A stretch of 64,000 bases of DNA from Archangiaceae bacterium. Its GTDB lineage: Bacteria > Myxococcota > Myxococcia > Myxococcales > Myxococcaceae. Where the stretch lies: positions 124,001-188,000 of the forward strand of contig JADJNS010000026.1 in assembly GCA_016714225.1 (NCBI GenBank), written 5' to 3'. This document shows, piece by piece, positions 32,533 through 41,391 of the stretch; position 1 is the first letter of the stretch, and every line of letters begins with the position of its first letter. The notes below the pieces were generated by a model. It ran no database searches and was not told the origin of the DNA. It worked only from the letters and a program-made list of their open reading frames with translations. The position numbers and the translations under genes are program-made.

Positions 32533-33492
32533 ATGACGAACGTCGCTCGGTTGCTTTGTGCAGTGGGAATCTCGATGGCGGTCGGCTGCTCGGCGCCGAC
32601 GCCGGTCGATGACTACCCGAACATGGCCATCAGCATGGTGGTGCCCGGCACGCTCACTGGCGGCGCCGGCTTGTTCGGCAAGGCGGTCGCCGACTCGTCG
32701 AAAGACATCTTGAAGCAAGACATCACCCTCGACTCGCAGAGCGGCGACGACGGCACCAAGGGCACCTCGGTGGTCACCACCCGCGCGGCCGACGGCTACA
32801 ACACGCTGATCGGCAACCCCGGCGGCATGATCTTCGCGCCGATCATTCGCAAGCAGCCCGAGCGCAAGTGGACGGCCGTCGACCCGGTCTGCCGCATGAT
32901 GGGCGAAGAAGAGTTTCTCTTCGTCAAGCCCGGCGCGCCGTTTCAGACGTTCGACGAGCTGATCACCTACGCGATGGCCCACCCCATGATGGTGACGGTG
33001 GCCGGCAGCAACAAGGGCGGCACCGACAACTTCGTCATCTTGCTGCTGCAGAAGGCGGCGAACGTGCAGTTCACCTACCACGACTTCTCGGGCGGCGGCC
33101 CCGCCCGAACCAGCTTCCTCGCCGGCAACGAAGACGTGCTGGTCGGCAACTTCTCCGAGGTCAACGGCGATGTCACCGCGGGCACCATGAAGCCGATCGC
33201 GGTCGCCAGCGACAGCCGCAGCCCGATCGCCGACGTGCCGACGATGAAAGAGAAGGGCTACGACGTGGTGCTCTTCCAGTGGCGCGGCATCTTCGTGCCC
33301 AAGGGCACGCCGGCGGCGCGCATCAAGAAGCTGGCCGATTCGTTCAAAGAGGCCCAGTCGAACGCCGCGTGGACGACCTACAAGTCGAACGCGCGCTCGC
33401 TCGACCTGTTCCTCGACACCGCGGCCTTCACCACCTACCTGCAGGCGGAAGAGAACCGCTTCGCGCCGCTGATCGCCGAGCTCGGGCTGTAA
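32533..33492 (+). CDS. TctC/Bug-type tripartite tricarboxylate transporter substrate-binding lipoprotein
   Basis: 319 residues, lipoprotein (lipobox AVGC, then SAP). Two-lobed periplasmic binding fold of the TctC/Bug family: DQ/SGDDGTKGTSVV near 70, DGYNTLIGNPGG near 90, DPVCRMMGEEEFLFVKPGAPFQTFDELITYA (in part), AGSNKGGTDNF, and PIADVPTMKEKGYDVVLFQWRGIF (in part). Bug proteins bind carboxylates and aromatic acids. The usual TctA and TctB membrane partners are absent; the next gene is a TonB receptor. First gene of a plus-strand operon. It could be a soluble receptor or a donor to the TonB receptor's partner system; that is inference. Confidence 0.85.
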   Translation: MTNVARLLCAVGISMAVGCSAPTPVDDYPNMAISMVVPGTLTGGAGLFGKAVADSSKDILKQDITLDSQSGDDGTKGTSVVTTRAADGYNTLIGNPGGMIFAPIIRKQPERKWTAVDPVCRMMGEEEFLFVKPGAPFQTFDELITYAMAHPMMVTVAGSNKGGTDNFVILLLQKAANVQFTYHDFSGGGPARTSFLAGNEDVLVGNFSEVNGDVTAGTMKPIAVASDSRSPIADVPTMKEKGYDVVLFQWRGIFVPKGTPAARIKKLADSFKEAQSNAAWTTYKSNARSLDLFLDTAAFTTYLQAEENRFAPLIAELGL

Positions 33493-33537
33493 GAGAGCGT
33501 CGGCGCTCGGCATCAATTTCCAACGGAGAGGGGCAGC

Positions 33538-35811
33538 GTGCGACGTCTGGGGTTCGCGCTCGGAGTGCTGGCCGCGGCGGGGGCATGGGGACAAGAACGG
33601 TACGACGGCGGTGAGGCCGCCGTGGTACCGGCCGATGCGGCGGCCGCCGTGGTGGCGGGCCCCGATGGGGGCTCGACCGCCGAGGCCGCGGCGGCGGCGC
33701 CTGACGAGCTGCCCGCCGAGGGCACCACCGAGGGCAACGCCGAAGGGCTCGACCAGCTCGCCGATCTCTTGAACACCCCGGTCGTCACCGCCAGCCTGGG
33801 CGGCGACGAGTCGGCGGCGCTCGCGCCGGCCAACGTGGTGCCCATCACCCGCGACGAGATTCTGCGCCGCGGGTGGCGCTCGCTCTCCGAGGTGCTCTCG
33901 AACCAGCCCGGCTTCTACGTGATCGACGATCACGTCAACCCCTCGGTGGGCGTGCGCGGCTTCGCCGGCGGCCTGCGCGCCGGCACCCGCTACGTGAAGA
34001 TCATGATCAACGGGGTGCCGGTGAGCTTTCGCCCCGACCTCACCTCGTTCATCGGCCTCGAGTTCATACCGATCGAGGTGGTCGAGCGGGTGGAGATCGC
34101 CAAGGGCCCCCTCTCGGCGGTGTACGGCGCCAACGCGTTCATCGCCACCGTGAACGTGATCACCCGCCAGCCCAACATCGGCTTCACCGGCGAGGCGGCG
34201 GCGCGGCTCACCCTCACTCCCAAGCTGGGGTGGGGCGGCGGCGCGATGACCGCCTACGGCACCGGCGGAGCGGCGCTGCTGCTCTCGTTCAGCACCTCGC
34301 AGCTCGACCGCTCGGGCCTCGAGATCAGCCAGACCTTCCCCGAGCAAGATCGGCAGCTGCCCAACTACCGGCTCTTCTTCGGCAAGCAGAGCAGGGCCGA
34401 CGTCACCGCGCCGGCCAGCGCCTACGCCCAGCTCTCGCTGCACTCGGAGACCCTGGGCAACCTGGTGGTGCAGGGCGGGCTGCAGCAGGTCGACTCGATC
34501 GGCAACTTTCAGCTGAACTCGGTGCTCACCGACCAGACGCGCATCGCGATGCGCAACGTGTGGACGAACGCCCGCTGGGAGCGCTCGTGGCGCGACTGGC
34601 TCACCACCTGGGTCACCGCCGGCTACTCGACCGGCGCGCCCACCCGCGACGAGAAGCTGTACCTCACCGGCACCAACGACTTCAGCTACACCCGCAACTT
34701 CAACTACCACGCGTTCGACGCCGCGGTGGGCATCGACCTCACCCGCTTCTCGGCGGTCACCCTCTCGCTGGGCGCCGACTTCTCGTTCGAGCAGCAGCAG
34801 GTGCTGTTCTACACCCAGACCTTCAACGTGCAGCAGGGCCGGCGGCGCCCGGGTGAGAGCGTCGACCTGATCTTCGAAGACGACGTGCGCAACGTGCCGC
34901 TGCGCAACTTCGGCGCCTACCTGCAGGCGGTGTCGGCGCCGTTCGACAACCTGCCGCTGCGGCTGTCGGCGAACTTCCGCGTCGACGTGCCCAACCTCTT
35001 CGACGTGCAGTACAGCTGGCGCGCCGCCGCCTCGTACCGGTGGTCTGACAACCTGGTCACCAAGCTGATCGCGGGCCGCGCGTACCAGACGCCCTCGGCG
35101 GTGATGCTGTTCGGCCAGCCCGGCTTCGGCTTCAACAGCAACGTGGTCGGCCGGCGCACCATGCCGTCGCTCGACGCGCTGCGCCCGCAGACCCTGCACA
35201 GCGTCGAGGCGGTGGTGATCGCCCGGCTCTTCGACCGGCTCTCGCTCGAAGGGGCCATCTACTGGCAGCAGCTCGACCAGAAGATCGAGTTCGTGCAGGT
35301 CAGCAACAACTTCGTGGCCCAGAACCTCGGCACGCTGCAGAACGCCGGCGTCGAGCTCAACGCCCGGCTCACCTTCGAGCGGGTGCGCCCGTTCTTGAGC
35401 GGAGGCGCGCAGTGGACGCTGGGCCGCCGGTCGGACACCGGGGCCGCCTTCATCGACGGCTTCCCGCCCCCCGAGTACCCCACCTTCTTCGGCATCGCCG
35501 GCGTCACCGGCGGAGTGCGCGAGATTCACCTCGAGGGCACCGCCCAGCTCAAGGCGGTGGGCGCGCGCGGCTCGTCGCAGAGCAACACCCTGCTCGACAA
35601 CGACAGCCGCTACGTGTTGCCGGCCTTCTACACCGTCGACCTCAGCGTGCAGAGCACCGGGCTCTACCTGTTCGACAAAAACGCCGAGACCCGGCTGAGC
35701 GTCAATGTGCGCAACCTGCTCGACGAGCGCCACTCCGAGCCGGGTTACGGGGGGTTCGACATTCCACAGCTCGGTCGAACTTTCTTCTTCGAGATTCGTC
35801 AGACCTTCTAA
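33538..35811 (+). CDS. TonB-dependent outer-membrane receptor
   Basis: 757 residues, GTG start preceded by GGAGAGGGG. Signal peptide at about 1-18, an Ala/Glu-rich spacer (about 20-75), plug domain at about 80-205 (VVTASLGGDE TonB-box-like, ITRDEILRRGWRSLSEVLSNQPG in part, VEIAKGPLSAVYGANAFIATVNVIT in part), then a barrel ending in RTFFFEIRQTF with the terminal Phe required for assembly. Substrate unknown; colicin-I/vitamin B12-type plug. Lies 45 bp after the TctC-type lipoprotein gene and 14 bp before a type-1 binding lipoprotein gene. Confidence 0.9.
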   Translation: MRRLGFALGVLAAAGAWGQERYDGGEAAVVPADAAAAVVAGPDGGSTAEAAAAAPDELPAEGTTEGNAEGLDQLADLLNTPVVTASLGGDESAALAPANVVPITRDEILRRGWRSLSEVLSNQPGFYVIDDHVNPSVGVRGFAGGLRAGTRYVKIMINGVPVSFRPDLTSFIGLEFIPIEVVERVEIAKGPLSAVYGANAFIATVNVITRQPNIGFTGEAAARLTLTPKLGWGGGAMTAYGTGGAALLLSFSTSQLDRSGLEISQTFPEQDRQLPNYRLFFGKQSRADVTAPASAYAQLSLHSETLGNLVVQGGLQQVDSIGNFQLNSVLTDQTRIAMRNVWTNARWERSWRDWLTTWVTAGYSTGAPTRDEKLYLTGTNDFSYTRNFNYHAFDAAVGIDLTRFSAVTLSLGADFSFEQQQVLFYTQTFNVQQGRRRPGESVDLIFEDDVRNVPLRNFGAYLQAVSAPFDNLPLRLSANFRVDVPNLFDVQYSWRAAASYRWSDNLVTKLIAGRAYQTPSAVMLFGQPGFGFNSNVVGRRTMPSLDALRPQTLHSVEAVVIARLFDRLSLEGAIYWQQLDQKIEFVQVSNNFVAQNLGTLQNAGVELNARLTFERVRPFLSGGAQWTLGRRSDTGAAFIDGFPPPEYPTFFGIAGVTGGVREIHLEGTAQLKAVGARGSSQSNTLLDNDSRYVLPAFYTVDLSVQSTGLYLFDKNAETRLSVNVRNLLDERHSEPGYGGFDIPQLGRTFFFEIRQTF

Positions 35812-35825
35812 GCGATAGGCCCGTC

Positions 35826-37199
35826 ATGCTCCCGTACCGCTCCCAACTGCTCGTCGCGGTGTCCGTGCTGGTGGCCGCCTGCAGCGGTACGCCCGACAAC
35901 ACCCGGGCCCTCAACATCGGCGCGCTGATCGATCGCACCGGCAACAACTCGGAGCCCAGCTGGGTTCAGGCGCTCAAGCTGGCCGAGCAGCACCTCAACG
36001 CGGCGATCGCCAAAGACGAGAAGTTCAAGGCCTACTCGTTTCACATGGTGCTGAGCGACTCGATCAACGAGCCGCGCATCGCGCTGCGCCACGCGTCAGA
36101 GCTGGTGAGAGACAAGCAGGTGAAGGCGATCATCGTCGACTCCAGCCAAGACGACGTGGCCCTCAACCAGACCTTCTACGACGTCGACACCGCCAACGAC
36201 CTGGGCGTGCCGCTGCAGTGCGCCGAGTGCACCTCGAGCGCGGTGAACAACCCGGCCTCGACCGACCCGGCGATGTCGAACCGCGACAAGTGGAACTTCC
36301 GGGCCACCACCAGCAGCCAGAAGGTGGCGATGGTGATCGCGCGGGAGCTGCTCGCGCTGGGGCCCAACCTGAACGGCGACGTGAACTTCGATCGCCGCTT
36401 CAAGCTGGGCGTGTACGTCAGCAACGAGACCTTCGGTCAGACGTTCTTGTCGGACCTGCGCACGGCGGCCGTCGCCATGGCGAGCACCCGGCCGCAGCCG
36501 GTGCCGGTCTCGGTCGAAGAGACGTTTCACCCGCGCGACGCCGAGCCCAACAGCTACGAGTGGCGCGGCGACCTCGATCGACTCACCGACGCCGCGCCCG
36601 ACGGCATTCCCGACGCGATCGTGGTGGCGACCTTCGCCGAGTACCACGCCGCGTTCGTGCGCAGCTTCAAGGGCAGCTACCCGATCAAAGCGGTGCACGC
36701 GCACAACTTCCGCATTCAGTCGACGGTGGCCGCGCTGGGCACCCTGGGTGACGGAGAAGAAGGCATCTCGCCGGTGCTGCTCGACGCGAGCGGAGACGAC
36801 TTCGCCGACCAGTTCCGCGCCGCGACCTCGGGTGAGCCGCTGTTCCTCGACTCGGTGTACTACGACTCGGCCGTCACCCTCGGCCTGGCCACCCTGCGCG
36901 CGGGGGTGAACAGCGACGATGTGGCGGCGGTGAGCGGCGCCGAGGTGCGCGACGCGATGTTCCACCTCTCCGAGCCGGGCAGCGAGAAGGTCAACGCCGG
37001 CTCCAGCGGCGTGGCCCGGGCGGTCGAGCTGCTGCGCCTGGGGCAGCCTTTCGACTACGAAGGCGCCTCGAGCCCGATGGACTACGACTCTCGCGGAAAC
37101 GTGATGACCCGCCTGGCCCGCTACCAGGCCCAGGGGGGCTCGTTCGTCGAGCTCGATACCTACGACTGCGTCGCCGACCCGAAGTGCCCGAAGAGATGA
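35826..37199 (+). CDS. Type-1 periplasmic-binding-fold lipoprotein (branched-chain amino acid/amide-like)
   Basis: 457 residues from ATG 35826, lipoprotein (LVAACSG). Peripla_BP_6-like two-lobe fold: LNIGALIDRTGNNSEPSWVQALKLAEQHLN (in part) at the N-terminus, then VRDKQVKAIIVDSSQDDVALNQTFYDV (in part), LGVPLQCAECTS, FRATTSSQKVAMVIA, LGVYVSNETFGQTF. Related proteins feed ABC permeases or act as sensory receptors; no permease is near. Two Cys close together (QCAEC) may form a disulfide. Its stop overlaps the ATG of the YfiR-like gene (ATGA), so they are coupled. Confidence 0.8.
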   Translation: MLPYRSQLLVAVSVLVAACSGTPDNTRALNIGALIDRTGNNSEPSWVQALKLAEQHLNAAIAKDEKFKAYSFHMVLSDSINEPRIALRHASELVRDKQVKAIIVDSSQDDVALNQTFYDVDTANDLGVPLQCAECTSSAVNNPASTDPAMSNRDKWNFRATTSSQKVAMVIARELLALGPNLNGDVNFDRRFKLGVYVSNETFGQTFLSDLRTAAVAMASTRPQPVPVSVEETFHPRDAEPNSYEWRGDLDRLTDAAPDGIPDAIVVATFAEYHAAFVRSFKGSYPIKAVHAHNFRIQSTVAALGTLGDGEEGISPVLLDASGDDFADQFRAATSGEPLFLDSVYYDSAVTLGLATLRAGVNSDDVAAVSGAEVRDAMFHLSEPGSEKVNAGSSGVARAVELLRLGQPFDYEGASSPMDYDSRGNVMTRLARYQAQGGSFVELDTYDCVADPKCPKR

Positions 37200-37741
37200 A
37201 AGCCCTGCGCACAGCGCTGTGCCTGAGCCTGGTGGCGGCGGTGGCCGTGGCCGCCGAAGACCGCCAGGTCGCGATTCTGGTGCGCGCGTTCTCGTACGTG
37301 TACGGGCTGAAGCAGCAGGCCGGTGAAACCGTGACGCTGGCGGTGGTGTACAAGAGCGGCAGCTCGAGCTCAGAGAGCAACGCCGACGGGTGGCTGGCTG
37401 GCTTCAAGGGCGTCGACAAGGTCTCGGGGCTGCCCTTCAACACCGTGAAGCACGCCTACGAGTCGTCCGAGAAGCTCAAGGCCCTCGCCATCGACAGAGA
37501 CGTCGACATCATTCTGGTGTGCGAGGGCCTCGAGTCCGAGCTGTCGGGCATCAAAGACGTGAGCCGGGGCGAGAAGATACTGACCGTGGGCGCCAAAGAA
37601 GCGCTGGTCACCCGCGGGTTGACGCTGGGCGTGTTCGCCGAGGGCGACAAGCACACCATCGTGGTGAACCTGGCCGCCTCTCAGGCCGAGGGCATCACCT
37701 TCAGCAGCGATCTGCTCCGCCTGGCGCGCGTCATTCGCTGA
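37196..37741 (+). CDS. YfiR/DUF4154-like exported protein
   Basis: 181 residues from ATG 37196, signal peptide at about 1-18. The C-terminal block (LGVFAEGDKHTIVVNLAASQAEGITFSSDLLRLARVI, quoted as motif words only) matches the YfiR signature in which a small periplasmic protein restrains a membrane diguanylate cyclase. No YfiN-type cyclase or YfiB is in the window. Coupled by ATGA to the binding lipoprotein upstream. A signalling or accessory role for the TonB-linked operon is plausible. Confidence 0.7.
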   Translation: MKALRTALCLSLVAAVAVAAEDRQVAILVRAFSYVYGLKQQAGETVTLAVVYKSGSSSSESNADGWLAGFKGVDKVSGLPFNTVKHAYESSEKLKALAIDRDVDIILVCEGLESELSGIKDVSRGEKILTVGAKEALVTRGLTLGVFAEGDKHTIVVNLAASQAEGITFSSDLLRLARVIR

Positions 37742-37782
37742 GGCGTGCGCCGAGCGCGCCGGCCGTGTACGAATGACGCTCG

Positions 37783-38241
37783 ATGTCGCGAATCGCCTCG
37801 GTGCTGCTGCCGTCTCTGCTCGCCTGCAGCGGGGGCGGGCCGCCCGCCATGCCCGACGCTGGAGACGTGGGCTGTAAGAGCCGCTCGGGCGCCGACGTCT
37901 ACGCGGCGGGCATGTCGAAGCGCTCGAGCAGTGGGCGGGTGATGGCCGTGCTGCTCTCGGCGGACCCGGCGCCGCCCGAGCGCGGCAACAACGCCTGGTC
38001 GGTGAAGCTGACCGGCGCTCGAGGCGAGGCGCTCGACGGCGAGCTGGCGGTGACTCCGTACATGCCCGAGCACGGCCACGGCACGTCGGTGGCACCCGGC
38101 GTCGAGCGGCAGGGCGACGGCAGCTGGAAGGTGAGCCCGCTCTACCTGTTCATGCCGGGAATCTGGGAAGTCACGCTGGCGCCCTCGGCCGATGCCGGCG
38201 CGGCCGATTCGCCGGTGTTCAGCTTCTGCATCGACGGCTGA
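37783..38241 (+). CDS. FixH/YtkA-like lipoprotein
   Basis: 152 residues, lipoprotein (LLACSGG). The fold is of the FixH/YtkA type: an Ig-like barrel with LAVTPYMPEHGHGTS and a C-terminal MPGIWEVTLAP, as in small copper- or cytochrome-oxidase-related exported proteins. The His-rich loop (PEHGHG) could hold a metal. Fifth and last gene of the plus-strand operon, 41 bp after the YfiR-like gene; it converges on a 39-residue membrane protein gene. Confidence 0.7.
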   Translation: MSRIASVLLPSLLACSGGGPPAMPDAGDVGCKSRSGADVYAAGMSKRSSSGRVMAVLLSADPAPPERGNNAWSVKLTGARGEALDGELAVTPYMPEHGHGTSVAPGVERQGDGSWKVSPLYLFMPGIWEVTLAPSADAGAADSPVFSFCIDG

Positions 38242-38245
38242 GCTT

Positions 38246-38365
38246 TCAGCCGCGGAAGAAGAAGAGCCACAGCAGGGCCACGATGCCCAGCGGCACGCCA
38301 GCCAGCCACAGCAGAATGGGGACACCGATTCGGCCACCCTGGTACTTCTGAATCATCGCTTTCAT
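38246..38365 (-). CDS. Small single-helix membrane protein (39 residues)
   Basis: A short frame from ATG 38365 to TGA 38246: about 14 polar residues (MKAMIQKYQGGRIG), one membrane helix (VPILLWLAGVPLGIVALLWL) and FFFRG. The codon use and third-position GC look like real genes here, and nothing else occupies the 170-bp gap between flanking genes. Small proteins of this shape occur near cytochrome genes in other bacteria. Function unknown. Confidence 0.6.
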   Translation of the reverse strand: MKAMIQKYQGGRIGVPILLWLAGVPLGIVALLWLFFFRG

Positions 38366-38416
38366 ACCCGGGTGACGCTGCATTCACCGCGCCAGGTTAC
38401 CGACCGGTACCTCGCC

Positions 38417-39832
38417 TCACGGCGAGCACCGCACCCGCGGCTCGACCCGCGTCGCCGCCGAGCTCAAGGTGAGGCCGGTCTTCGACACGCAGAAGATGGG
38501 CAAGCCCATCGCATCGACCGCCGACCTCGTTGCGGCCTCGCGCGTCCACTCGAGCGTCGGCCCCAGCTGAAACGTAGGCAGCCGCGCAGCCACGGCCGGG
38601 TCGAGGTCTCCACTCGCCACCAGCGCGTCGGTGACGTCGCGCGAAATCGGCCGCGCCCAGACGCTCAGGGTGACGCGGTCGGGCTCGGCCGAGAGCTCTC
38701 CCACGAGGGGAAAAGTCTTCACCCGGTGCGACTCGTAGAAGCGCGCGTCGCCCTTGTCGAAGGTGACCGGAGCGGGCAGCGCGTTGCCCTCGAACGAAGC
38801 GGCCGCCCAGAAGTCGTGCACCTCGCCGCCGTCAGCATCGAAGATGCAGTCGCGCATCAGCCAGGCATCGAGGTCTCCGCTCACCCGCTCGCTGCCCGCG
38901 TCGGCCGTGGCGCCCGAGCGGTACAGCACTCCGCCATCGAGGTACGCCACCACCTCGGCCCACACCCTGCGGTCTTGCGCCGCGCCGCTGGGGAACCCGT
39001 GACCTGCGGCGACGTTGTCGAGCAGCGCGTGCAGCCTCGGCCGCCCCAGCGTCACGCACAGCCCGGTCTGCAGGGTGTGGTCGAGCAGCTCCTGCACCCC
39101 CGCGCGCTCGGTGGCCAGATTGGGGAAGTCGGTGAGGGCGACGTCGACGCCGCGCATGGCGTGGCTGTGAGCGCGGCGCTCGGGGGCCCCTGCGGTGGTG
39201 GCGATGGGCTGCGTGCCGGCGCTCTGCGGCAGGTGGCACTGCCCGCAGGTGACGCCCCCGGGCGGGCGCGAGTACACCGAGGCCTGCCACTCGCTGAAGG
39301 TGCGCTCGATGTTCGCGCCGTGCTGGGTCTGCACGTCGTGGCACGCGCCGCAGAGCTTCGCCGACTCGAGCTGATCGCGGTCGTGCAGCGGCGAGTACGC
39401 GCTCTGGTGCGCGCTGTTGGGGTAGGCACCTTCGAACGCGCCGCGCATCGTCGGCTCGCTGGCCAGGCGCAGCGGGTTGTTGTGGGTGCCCAAGGCCGCG
39501 TCGACGGTGTGGCAGAAGAAGCAGGTCACGCCCTTGAGGGCCGGCTCGACCTCGCCCAGGTTGAGCCCGTCTACGGTCTTGCCTTCGCGCACCGCCATCG
39601 GGGCGTGGCAGTTCACGCAGAAACCGCCCAGCGCTCCGGCGGTCTCGCGCTGGCCCTTCTGGTTCATGGCGATGAACACCGGGTCGGCCGCCGCGTAGGC
39701 ATGCATGCTGCCCGCCCACTCGCCGTACTGCTGCGGGTGGCAGCCCTGGCAGGTGGCCGGGTCGAGCAGCTGGGCGCGCGTGGGCGGCGGGCTGCAGCCC
39801 ACCAGGAGCATGGCGAAGAGCGTGGCGCGCAC
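38417..39832 (-). CDS. Pentahaem cytochrome c lipoprotein (cytochrome c554-like)
   Basis: 471 residues. Lipoprotein signal MLLVGCSPP. Five CxxCH haem sites in the first 220 residues: CQGCH, CVNCH, CFFCH, CGACH, CGQCH, in the order seen in the c554/multihaem family. The C-terminal half (about 260-471) has no haem motif and is beta-rich. An outer-membrane or periplasmic electron carrier is likely, or an oxidoreductase such as hydroxylamine- or nitrite-type. Transcribed toward the 39-residue protein; upstream on the same strand lie a tiny Cys lipoprotein and the YcnI-like gene. Confidence 0.85.
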   Translation of the reverse strand: MRATLFAMLLVGCSPPPTRAQLLDPATCQGCHPQQYGEWAGSMHAYAAADPVFIAMNQKGQRETAGALGGFCVNCHAPMAVREGKTVDGLNLGEVEPALKGVTCFFCHTVDAALGTHNNPLRLASEPTMRGAFEGAYPNSAHQSAYSPLHDRDQLESAKLCGACHDVQTQHGANIERTFSEWQASVYSRPPGGVTCGQCHLPQSAGTQPIATTAGAPERRAHSHAMRGVDVALTDFPNLATERAGVQELLDHTLQTGLCVTLGRPRLHALLDNVAAGHGFPSGAAQDRRVWAEVVAYLDGGVLYRSGATADAGSERVSGDLDAWLMRDCIFDADGGEVHDFWAAASFEGNALPAPVTFDKGDARFYESHRVKTFPLVGELSAEPDRVTLSVWARPISRDVTDALVASGDLDPAVAARLPTFQLGPTLEWTREAATRSAVDAMGLPIFCVSKTGLTLSSAATRVEPRVRCSP

Positions 39833-39847
39833 GGCGTGCTTCTATAA

Positions 39848-40039
39848 CTACGGCGCGAAGCCGGGGGGTATCAGCTCGCACGGCAGCTGACCCGACGGCG
39901 GCCGAGGCGGCTCGCCGGGACGATCGGGGCAGGGCACCAGCCCTGCGTCGCCCGAGCCGCCTCCAGCGCCGCCGTCGAGCGGGCCCGGCGAAGGGCACGC
40001 GCACAGCAGCACGGCGCCGAGCACGAGCAGCCGGCGCAT
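39848..40039 (-). CDS. Small Pro/Gly-rich lipoprotein
   Basis: 63 residues: lipoprotein signal ending LLCACPSP and a short Gly/Asp/Pro-rich mature part with two further cysteines. It overlaps the stop of the YcnI-like gene by one base (TGATG), so it is translationally coupled, and ends 15 bp before the pentahaem gene. No family recognised. Confidence 0.6.
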   Translation of the reverse strand: MRRLLVLGAVLLCACPSPGPLDGGAGGGSGDAGLVPCPDRPGEPPRPPSGQLPCELIPPGFAP

Positions 40040-40728
40040 CAGTACTTCACCCAGATGGTGTCGCCTGCGGCGAGGGCGGTGAGCGGGGTGACCCCCGCGG
40101 TGTGCGCGATCTGGTCGGCGGTGGTGGGGTTGCTCGAGTACGCCGCGTTGTCTCTCCAGACGATCTGCGCGTCACCCAGGTACCCGGCGAGGTCGGTCAC
40201 CGCCACCGGCACGGCGAGCTTGTTCCAACCCGGCTTGTGGGCTGGCACCAGGCGCAGCGCAGGGGCCGGCTCGACGCCCGCGTCGGTGTCGGCGGCGGTG
40301 GTGCCCACCCACGCGACGGTCGCGGTGCCACCGTCGAGGTGCTTCACCACCTGGGTGGCCGGCAGGTACACGGTGGTGAACGGCGCGTTGGGAGTCTTGA
40401 GCCGCACCGTGAGCTTGTAGAAGCCGAAGTCGGTGGCGAGCAGGTCTTCGTCTTTCTTCTGCCAGCTCACGGCGGTGGTGAGGCCGGCGCCGTCGACCTC
40501 GATGGCCGGCCTGGCGAAGTCGCTGCGCATCGGTCGCACCGAGGTGACCCCGGTGGGTATCTGCACGCGCACCGAAGAGGTGTCGGCGTTGTCGGTGCCG
40601 TGCCCCACGCTGAGCACGACCTCGTTGGTGGCGTTGGCCTGGGCCGGGCCCGAGGCGATCTCGATGTGGGCCTGGGCGACCGCGGCGAGCAGCAGCACGG
40701 CAGCGACGGCGAGTGAGCGTTCTCTCAT
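40039..40728 (-). CDS. YcnI/DUF1775-like copper-binding exported protein
   Basis: 229 residues. The signal peptide should be cut after AVAQA, giving a mature protein that begins with His (HIEIASGPAQANATNEVVLSVGHG in part). That is the arrangement of YcnI, where the N-terminal His and a conserved Trp bind Cu(II); a Trp is present in TAVSWQKKDED. The DUF1775 block VRVQIPTGVTSVRP is clear. Role: periplasmic copper handling. First gene of a minus-strand unit with a small lipoprotein and the pentahaem protein. Confidence 0.8.
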   Translation of the reverse strand: MRERSLAVAAVLLLAAVAQAHIEIASGPAQANATNEVVLSVGHGTDNADTSSVRVQIPTGVTSVRPMRSDFARPAIEVDGAGLTTAVSWQKKDEDLLATDFGFYKLTVRLKTPNAPFTTVYLPATQVVKHLDGGTATVAWVGTTAADTDAGVEPAPALRLVPAHKPGWNKLAVPVAVTDLAGYLGDAQIVWRDNAAYSSNPTTADQIAHTAGVTPLTALAAGDTIWVKY

Positions 40729-40836
40729 GGGACGAGGCAGCTAACACTCTGGGGAGCGCGTGCGAGCCCTACGGGCTGCGGCATGTTGTCGCGGCGCGCG
40801 GTGGCGCGGCGGGCAGGGTGTTAAGAGCTGTTTCCC

Positions 40837-41193
40837 ATGTCGCGGTTCACGCCGTTGCTGCTGGTGGTGGCCTGCGCGGGGCAGCCGACCCTGCCGCCGG
40901 TCGACGGGGGCATGCTCGAGTGCACCGTCACCGCGCCGACGAGCTGCACCCAGGCGGGCCTGCGCTACGCCGATGTGAAGCCGATCTTCGAGGCGCAGTG
41001 CACCACCTGCCACGCCGGGAACCCAGGCGGGTCCTGGCCGCTCACCGACTACCAGTCGATCGCCGACTGGAAAGACGACGTTCGCGGCGACCTGCTCAAC
41101 TGCTCGATGCCGCCCTATGACGGCGGAGTGCCGATGCCCACCGCGCAGCGGCAGACCCTGCTGGAGTGGATCCGCTGCGACATGCCGCAGTGA
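40837..41193 (+). CDS. Monohaem cytochrome-like lipoprotein
   Basis: 118 residues, lipoprotein (LVVACAGQP). One haem motif CTTCH after VKPIFEAQ, followed by MPP in NCSMPPYDGGVPMPTA; a Met there could be the distal haem ligand. This matches small c-type domains attached to the outer face of membranes (Planctomycete-type or DUF1592-like c domains). Divergent from the YcnI-like operon across 108 bp. Confidence 0.75.
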   Translation: MSRFTPLLLVVACAGQPTLPPVDGGMLECTVTAPTSCTQAGLRYADVKPIFEAQCTTCHAGNPGGSWPLTDYQSIADWKDDVRGDLLNCSMPPYDGGVPMPTAQRQTLLEWIRCDMPQ

Positions 41194-41391
41194 GCGGCGC
41201 TCGGGCCTGCTGCTACGACAGCCCGGGAGCCCGTTCGGTGCTGCGCGGCCGCCCCATCTCCGCAGGCGGCGTTTCGCTCGCTGCGGCGCACCGACGCGTG
41301 CGACCTGGGTCGCGCGCCTTGCGGGCGGGGCGCCTTTGGCCGCGGATCACGGCACGGACTTCAGGGTTGTCGTACTAGCTTGACGCGCGGC

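Noticed and set aside
41194..41391. CTCGGGC/GCCCGGG hairpin as terminator of the monohaem cytochrome gene
   Set aside because: The stem is bulged and no T-run follows; too weak to call.
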